From Ruegeria sp. HKCCA6707 (GTDB lineage: Bacteria; Pseudomonadota; Alphaproteobacteria; Rhodobacterales; Rhodobacteraceae), in the NCBI RefSeq assembly GCF_013033515.1, contig NZ_WQEG01000001.1, positions 682,001 to 746,000 of the forward strand: a DNA stretch of 64,000 nt, read 5' to 3'. Position 1 is the stretch's first letter. Each line of letters opens with the position of its first letter. This document shows positions 58,963 through 64,000 of this stretch, in pieces. A program made the translations under genes and the position numbers. The notes under the pieces were generated by a model, which saw only the letters and a list, made by a program, of their open reading frames with translations, made no database searches and was not told the DNA's origin.

Positions 58963-59939
58963 CTATACTTCGCGACGTACGGCGGTAAGCAGCATTCTCA
59001 CCAATGCGGACTGCGATCGGACACCAATTTTGTCATATATTCTTTGCAGGTGCGTTTTCGCGGTATTTGGACTTATTCCCAGCATTTCCGCAGCCGTTGA
59101 GATATCAGCACCTGCTATAAGCTCTAGGGCCAGTTTTTCCTGTGTATCCGATAAGCCATAGGCTTCAGCAGCAGCCGCAACTTGGCTATTCAGCCGCTCT
59201 TCGTCGTCAAATGCAATGAAAAATCTGCCGTCGCACAGCAGAGCCCAGCAGACATGTGCAACACCAGCATCGTCTTGTCCGAGTGGAACAATGCGGCTTA
59301 CAGCTTCCTCGCGCAAACCGGGTGTGAGATGACTTCTGATCTCATAAAGCCAATTCAGCGCCCCCAGCAGCAATATTCGCGCCTCGTCGTCGATTGCACA
59401 GAGTTTCCGCCCTTTCTTCATGAGCATCGGATGGAGCGGCAGTCGTTTTTTGCACTTTCGTTCATCCAGATCATTTCGCCAGACCTATCGACCTCAATCA
59501 GGGGCGCATTTTCACAATTCGCTCTTATTTGGGTGCTTACCAAGCAACTGATTTTCCAAACCCCATCGACCTTTTGCAGAATCTTGAGCTCATGATATCG
59601 GCGCAAGGTTCCATCAGCGATGCTGGACATATCGCTGTTCTGGTCATAGCTGACCCAGGCCATCTCGGGGCTGATCACCATATTCAGGTTTTCGCGTTCG
59701 AACGCTTTCGGGGGACTCCATTTAACAGGTTACAAAAAAATGCGTCTCATTTGCTCTTTGATCTCGTCCCCTTTCACCAAAGTTACGCCTGTAGCGACAT
59801 GGGTTTGGACGCGACGTGTCTGTGGACCATCAAGCCAATAGGATTGCCAGGCGTCATAGTCACGTTGGAGATAAGCTTCGGTCTCGGCTTCTATGACAGC
59901 GAGGACGGCGTCACGATCTTCATTCGTTCCTTGCGTCAT
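58963..59939 (-). pseudogene. Broken LuxR-type regulator (NTF2-like + PAS-like + HTH), stop and frameshift
   Basis: Three adjoining minus-strand pieces read as one gene. From the ATG at 59939 (MTQGTNEDRDAVLAVIEAETEAY) an NTF2-like domain runs to a TAA at 59730-59732. The same frame resumes with KWSPPKAFERENLNMVISPEMAWVSYDQ through APLIEVDRSGEMIWMNESAK. A run of six A residues then shifts the frame: inserting one A would give AKKRLPLHPMLMKKGRKL and join the last piece, which carries a LuxR helix-turn-helix (YGLSDTQEKLALELIAGADISTAAEMLGISPNTAKTHLQRIY). The intact C-terminal frame could still make a 155-residue protein from 59427. A sequencing error in homopolymers cannot be excluded. Confidence 0.7.
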
Positions 59940-60157
59940 GATCTGGTGGTAAACTTTGCTCGTTGTGGATGTTGGGCAATGCTGATGGAGCGGTGACGTT
60001 TGAAAACCCATTTACTCATCAATCGTGCTTTCTCTTGCAGCCTACTGATAAATTCCAATCTGGCCATTTTGGTATAGTAAGCGTCTTCATCCCCAGAGTC
60101 ATAACTCGTCAGATGTTTTTGACTGAGCGCGACTATTCCAATTGATTGCAAATCCAT
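59936..60157 (-). CDS. Small hypothetical protein upstream of broken LuxR gene
   Basis: This is a 73-residue protein (MDLQSIGIVALSQKHLTSYDSGDEDAYYTKMARLEF...) that overlaps the start of the LuxR gene by ATGA, suggesting an operon. No membrane segment or known domain was recognised. The basic C-terminus (KRHRSISIAQHPQRAKF) is cut short by the overlap. It may be decayed like its neighbour. Confidence 0.4.
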   Translation of the reverse strand: MDLQSIGIVALSQKHLTSYDSGDEDAYYTKMARLEFISRLQEKARLMSKWVFKRHRSISIAQHPQRAKFTTRS

Positions 60158-60294
60158 GCTGGGCTCCGAACTCTCTTTAGTGGCTGAGCAGAAGTGTATG
60201 AGGGTTGAGCGCAATCACCTGTCATACACGCGGATGACAGGTATAGATTTTGCAAGAAAATAAGAACAAAGCCGCCTCAGCCGCTCGCTGAGGA

Positions 60295-60595
60295 TCAGGG
60301 CCTTTGTCGTTGCGCAATTGTCGAGCGCCGGATTACCGGCGCTCTCTGAAAGTAGTAATCCCGACGACTGCCGTCGAACCTGCCGCTCTTCAGACAGCAG
60401 CGTTTGTAGCGCCTCCCCGAGCCGCAAGGGCAAGGATCGTTACGTCCGAGTTTCTCTTGGAGTTCTACATCGCCCGCGCACCGTTTGAACGCCAGTTTTG
60501 ACGCGTGTCTCCGATGGGAAGGACTTGCGACGCTTAGAAATGACCTCGAAAGGAGGCGCGGTCTTCGGGTTTGATGCGATTGGCCATGATACCCT
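60295..60595 (-). pseudogene. SEC-C zinc-motif protein, probably frameshifted
   Basis: A clear SEC-C motif ([25 protein letters not shown]) is present. SEC-C motifs bind zinc and occur at the end of SecA and in many small proteins. However, the best start (ATG at 60588, [17 protein letters not shown], behind GGAGG) is in a different frame and ends after 17 codons. The motif frame lacks a start with a ribosome site. The simplest reading is a small gene broken by a frameshift between about 60470 and 60535. Confidence 0.45.
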
Positions 60596-60599
60596 CCAT

Positions 60600-61060
60600 C
60601 ATTTGATTTTGCCGTGAAGGCCACTTACAGCCTCAATCCTGAACCTCAAAGAGTTTTTCGCTATGATCGACCGTTTTGGACGGGTCGCTTTTTCGAAAAG
60701 TTCGGCTTCACCCTCATCAGACCGGCCCTTCGCGCAGCCGCAGCCAGGGCCCGCGCGGATCGCGATCTGTGAGCTCAATGACAAAATGTTCAATGCGTTG
60801 CGCTAATGGCCCTCGGGGAGCGCTGCATAGGTTCAAAGCCATCCCTCATGACGCTGTACAGACAGCCCACAACCGCCGTTCACCAGCCCACCCGGATGCT
60901 GCAAAAGCGGCCCACAAAACGGACAATCCTTCGGCGCTCAGATTTGATAAAGTGATAAAAAGACACTCAAGGACCAAGCCAACCCACGCATGCCTTTGGA
61001 ACATGTAGGCGAGACCTGTTCGCATCCCGCCAACTCTGTTCCAACGTTTAGGTTTTGGCG
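60600..61060. other. Intergenic region, nothing recognised
   Basis: About 460 bp between the SEC-C remnant and the cupin gene. Open frames on both strands lack ribosome sites and look like random composition. Together with the remnants at 58963-60600 it forms a degenerate zone. Confidence 0.4.
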
Positions 61061-61528
61061 CTATGCCGGTTCTCCAGCCGGTGCCACGAACGTCATGCCC
61101 ACCTCGCTTGCGATGGACAGAACCGAGGTCAGGTCCGGCTCGCCAGGTTCGGGCAGCTCGGTCTGGCCTTCCGGCAGCGGCTGACCCACACCGGTGAAGA
61201 ACCGGTCGTGCATGTGACCCGGCGCGTTGATTATCAACAGGCGGGCCGGTTTGTCGCCGACGGCCTGGAATGCGTGCACAGCTCCATCGGGGATTGCGAT
61301 GTGGTCGCCTGGGCCCGCGAGGATGTCCTTGCCATCGACTGAGAAGCCAATCTGACCGTCAAGGACGAAGAAAGACTCGGTCTCACCGGCGTGGTGGTTC
61401 GGCGGCGCCCCTGCGCCGACCGGAACAAGGCATTCAACGAGGCAAAACTTGTCCATCGTTTCCGACGGGAACGCATGAAATTTCATAAGTATGTTCAGAA
61501 CGTTGTAAGTGCGTGGACGATCCAGCAT
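61061..61528 (-). CDS. Cupin domain protein
   Basis: This is a 155-residue single-domain cupin. The two metal-binding motifs are NHHAGETESFFVLDG (with His, His and Glu) and the later GDHIAIPDGAVHAFQAVG (with His). The fold suits a metal-dependent dioxygenase, isomerase or sugar-binding enzyme; no substrate can be named. It diverges from a LysR regulator across about 95 bp and is probably its target. Confidence 0.88.
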   Translation of the reverse strand: MLDRPRTYNVLNILMKFHAFPSETMDKFCLVECLVPVGAGAPPNHHAGETESFFVLDGQIGFSVDGKDILAGPGDHIAIPDGAVHAFQAVGDKPARLLIINAPGHMHDRFFTGVGQPLPEGQTELPEPGEPDLTSVLSIASEVGMTFVAPAGEPA

Positions 61529-61624
61529 TTAATGCTCCTCCTGTGGCAGATCGTGAGAACTGATCAAAGGGTAGGCGCAGCTTATCAATCTGTGAAATCG
61601 ATTAATTATATGATATAAATTCAC

Positions 61625-62560
61625 ATGGCCAATTTATCTCGTTTTGACCTGAACCTTCTGCGCGTGCTGAATGCGCTGCTAATCGAGATGTCGACCGTCA
61701 AGGCAGGTGAGCGTTTGGGCCTCTCACAACCGGCGGTATCCGGCGCGCTGAAACGGCTGCGGCTGTCTCTTGGCGATGAGCTGTTTTTTCGGAACGGGCA
61801 GAAACTTGAACCAACCGCGCACGCCCTATCGTTAAGAGAGCCTCTGCAAGAGATCCTGAGCCGCGTTGAAACACTCATATCCGCGAAAGACGCCTTTGAT
61901 CCTGCAACTGCGGTGCACAGGTTCCGGATATCAGGAAGCGATTTCTTCGCAGAGATGCTCATGCCGGCGCTCGCCGAATATTTGACGGTGCATGCACCTA
62001 GGATCAGCGTTCATCTTGTCGATCTTGTGCCAGATAATCGTGTCAACGCCTTTGCAGACATTGAGGTGGATTTCGCGTTGCTCCCCGAAACGCCGTTGCC
62101 TGACTGGGCGGAAGCGCAAGAGATGTTCGCTTCTTCGTTCTCCGTCATTGCGCGTAAGGATCACCCAAAGGCAGTTGAAAGAGGGCTTGTACATGGCGAT
62201 ACCCTGCCGCTCGATCTTTTTTGCGAGCTAGGGCACGTTCTGTTTTCGACAACGGGCACTCCGAATGGTCTTGGGGATGAGGCGCTTGCGCGCGTCGGAC
62301 GTCGGCGCAATGTGGTGATGACACTTCCCGTATTTTCCGGTGTTTACCGCGCGGTCGCCGGGTCCGACCTCATCGCCTTGCTTCCATCGGCTTTGGCGCA
62401 TCGTGTTGCCGAATCCGCCGGTCTGAACGTGTTTGTCCCGCCGATCTCGGTTGACCCCGCCCGTTTGATTCTGGTCTGGCACCGGCGGGTTTCAGACAGC
62501 GCGCCTCATCAATGGTTGAGAGAAAGGACCGCTGAGATATTGCACCCCCTCAATGCATGA
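61625..62560 (+). CDS. LysR family transcriptional regulator
   Basis: This is a 311-residue LysR regulator with a clear N-terminal winged helix (FDLNLLRVLNALLIEMSTVKAGERLGLSQPAVSGALKRLRLSLGDELFFRNGQKLEPT) close to the NodD/PcpR-type LysR branch, and an effector-binding C-terminal domain. It diverges from the cupin gene and converges with the tcuBA genes. The 96-bp shared region is AT-rich (ATCGATTAATTATATGATATAAATT), suited to a LysR-controlled promoter. Confidence 0.93.
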   Translation: MANLSRFDLNLLRVLNALLIEMSTVKAGERLGLSQPAVSGALKRLRLSLGDELFFRNGQKLEPTAHALSLREPLQEILSRVETLISAKDAFDPATAVHRFRISGSDFFAEMLMPALAEYLTVHAPRISVHLVDLVPDNRVNAFADIEVDFALLPETPLPDWAEAQEMFASSFSVIARKDHPKAVERGLVHGDTLPLDLFCELGHVLFSTTGTPNGLGDEALARVGRRRNVVMTLPVFSGVYRAVAGSDLIALLPSALAHRVAESAGLNVFVPPISVDPARLILVWHRRVSDSAPHQWLRERTAEILHPLNA

Positions 62561-62684
62561 AGAGCGCGCACAACGGCCCGCTCCGGACATTGACGGCCAC
62601 TCGAGGTGCTTTAACGCAGAGTTCTTCAAAACCATCGTTCGTCCCATTGCATCTTCTTTCTGCTCGCACAGGCGCAACGGGCTG

Positions 62685-63764
62685 TTAAAGGACTGCGGAC
62701 GCATATCTTTTTCGCTGAGCATCCCTAACAAGTGCAGCTAGCCGATAGAACCCATGAGCCATTTTTGTGTAAGGCATCAGCAGGAAAAAGGTCAGAACCG
62801 ATCCGAGGTGAATGGCCAAAAGCGCAGGCATCAGCGGCGTTGCTCCGAGGGCATAAAGAACCAGCCCGCTGAACCCGACAAACCCGAGCAACAGGATAAA
62901 GCCGATATCCCCACCCCATGCCGACGGATCGCCGAGGTCTCGGTCTGACTTTAGCTTGAGCAGCGCCATCGCACCGCACCCTACCGTCAGCAAAATACCT
63001 CCGGAGATTCCGAACAGTTTCGGCAGCGACCAGAACCCATACGGCGCGTGCAATCCGAAGACATAGTGCAGGACGGTCGCCACCGAGGTCGACGCAAAGC
63101 ACAACAGGAACCCATACATGATGGCGTGGTGGATGTGGCGTCGGCCCTGACTGAACCGGTCTTCGTCCTCAAAGTTGCAGCCTTCGCCATGGCCTGCGGC
63201 CAAATCCTGCATCTTGCCTGCGCGTTTGAGCGCAGCCGTCAGATCAGACATCTGGATGGGCTTGCCCTCCACCTCGGCCCAGTAGCGCCGAAGACTGATG
63301 GCAATGCTGAACAGAGGCAGCAAGAAGGCGGGTGCGAAGATCGCAACCATCGCGTTGTGCGACAGGACAGCGTAGAACCCCTCGCCTCCACTGGAGCCGA
63401 TGGCGCGGATGGCCCAGAACAACAGGGCAAATCCGATCACAAGTGCCAACGCGATCGCGCCGCCATGGGTGTGGAACCGGCGCGCTATCGGCTGCGGCCA
63501 CGCAAAGCTTTCCCAGCTATCGCGCCGCACTTCGGCCAGCGCCTTGGGCAGATTCAGATCGAACTCATGTGGGGCGGTGTACTGACAGGCGTAATAACAT
63601 CCCCGGCAGTTGTGGCATAGGTTGGCCAATTGCGTGATGTCTCCGTCCGAGAACGCCCGTTTCGTATGAAGCGACGGAAACACCGAACAATATCCCTCGC
63701 AATAACGGCAAGCGTTGCAGATCTCGGCCTGACGGCGGGCTTCCTGAATTAGATCAGTTTGCAT
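62685..63764 (-). CDS. tcuB: Tricarballylate utilization protein TcuB
   Basis: TcuB passes electrons from the FADH2 of TcuA to the quinone pool. The 359-residue product starts with two [4Fe-4S] cysteine motifs (CNACRYCEGYCSVFP and CHNCRGCYYACQY) and then has about six membrane helices with heme/quinone-type histidines, as in CobZ/TcuB. The ATG at 63764 was chosen (MQTDLIQEARRQAEICNAC); it overlaps the tcuA stop at 63754 by 11 bases. A start at 63797 would add a poorly conserved leader. Confidence 0.93.
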   Translation of the reverse strand: MQTDLIQEARRQAEICNACRYCEGYCSVFPSLHTKRAFSDGDITQLANLCHNCRGCYYACQYTAPHEFDLNLPKALAEVRRDSWESFAWPQPIARRFHTHGGAIALALVIGFALLFWAIRAIGSSGGEGFYAVLSHNAMVAIFAPAFLLPLFSIAISLRRYWAEVEGKPIQMSDLTAALKRAGKMQDLAAGHGEGCNFEDEDRFSQGRRHIHHAIMYGFLLCFASTSVATVLHYVFGLHAPYGFWSLPKLFGISGGILLTVGCGAMALLKLKSDRDLGDPSAWGGDIGFILLLGFVGFSGLVLYALGATPLMPALLAIHLGSVLTFFLLMPYTKMAHGFYRLAALVRDAQRKRYASAVL

Positions 63765-64000
63765 AAGCGGCTGCCTCACGTCCTGCGATGCGTCCAAACA
63801 CGGTTCCGATGGTCATTCCGAAACCGGCCAGATAACCCTGCCCAAGGATCGAACCGGCCATGGTCTCGCCTGCGGCCCACAGGTTTTTGATCTTTCCATT
63901 TTGGGTCGAGCACTGGGCCTGCGCGTCGACCTTCAACCCAAGATAGGTAAAGGTCACACCGGTGCGCAGTGAATAGCCATAGAACGGTGGTTCGGTAATT
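63754..64000 (-). CDS. tcuA: Tricarballylate dehydrogenase TcuA, partial (C-terminal end)
   Basis: This is the last ~80 codons of a flavoprotein that oxidises tricarballylate to cis-aconitate. The frame is open at the window edge and ends at 63754. The visible tail (ITEPPFYGYSLRTGVTFTYLG, KVDAQAQCSTQNGKIKNLWAAGETMAGSILGQGYLAGFGMTIGTVFGRIAG) matches the FAD-binding C-terminus of TcuA/fumarate-reductase-like proteins. It overlaps tcuB and is co-transcribed with it. The N-terminal FAD domain lies outside the window. Confidence 0.9.
   Translation of the reverse strand, partial: ITEPPFYGYSLRTGVTFTYLGLKVDAQAQCSTQNGKIKNLWAAGETMAGSILGQGYLAGFGMTIGTVFGRIAGREAAAYAN

Noticed and set aside
60676-61008. 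Plus-strand open frame of 110 codons
   Set aside because: Arg/His/Pro-rich random composition, no ribosome site, no family match.
1-64000. CRISPR arrays, rRNA, tRNA and prophage genes
   Set aside because: No regularly spaced repeats, no rRNA-like blocks, no complete cloverleaf and no phage structural genes were seen by eye; a tRNAscan or CRISPR search was not possible.

Overview
The window looks like chromosomal DNA of a marine alphaproteobacterium of the Roseobacter/Rhodobacterales type. Evidence: high G+C by eye, dense operons whose genes overlap by ATGA, many substrate-binding transport systems with small catabolic operons, a DUF1989-GcvT fusion beside a glycine-betaine type ABC transporter, and several class III adenylate cyclases. 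I see no rRNA, tRNA, CRISPR array, replication origin or intact insertion sequence.

Layout. 1-5278: hexuronate catabolism. A partial uronate isomerase diverges from an operon of three Gfo/Idh/MocA oxidoreductases and mannonate dehydratase (uxuA). 5414-6280: a DUF6428 gene and an ArsR repressor diverge over two identical inverted repeats. 6434-9723: an SDR gene, then an alkylation-damage operon (alkB, ada, a third Fe(II)/2OG oxygenase) behind an Ada-box-like site. 10001-15951: a purine/urate operon (OHCU decarboxylase, TctB-TctA-TctC transporter, leaderless BMP protein, hydroxyisourate hydrolase) with a divergent LysR gene. 16338-22668: two adenylate cyclases, an AraC regulator, two exported proteins, and a scar where an SDR pseudogene meets an IS6-type transposase remnant. 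23023-26753: LuxR, nitrilase, PPOX-like flavoprotein and an atypical P450. 27310-29889: a ribbon-helix-helix protein, Dps, a coiled-coil protein and a DUF2254 membrane protein.

30237-34303: a phosphorylase-like gene, then an acyl-CoA synthetase / DUF35 / Cys-less thiolase operon. 34388-46400: an MFS carrier, then a long sugar operon. It combines a TIM-barrel epimerase, DhaL and DhaK kinase subunits, a LacD-type aldolase, a GntR regulator, a fucose-isomerase-like protein, a four-gene ABC importer and a nucleoside-hydrolase-like enzyme. I read this as a candidate undescribed route: import a nucleoside or glycoside, release the sugar, isomerise it, phosphorylate it at C1 and cleave it to DHAP plus an aldehyde.

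46693-51461: an AT-richer island with two secreted caspase-fold proteases, each carrying a peptidoglycan-binding domain. One ends in a C-type-lectin-like domain. A small lysine-rich helical protein follows. 51720-58814: a quaternary-amine ABC transporter, the DUF1989-GcvT fusion and a divergent LacI repressor with two operator palindromes. 58963-60600: decaying genes, including a LuxR gene broken by a stop and a frameshift. 61061-64000: a cupin, a LysR regulator, and tcuB with the end of tcuA (tricarballylate oxidation), cut by the window edge.
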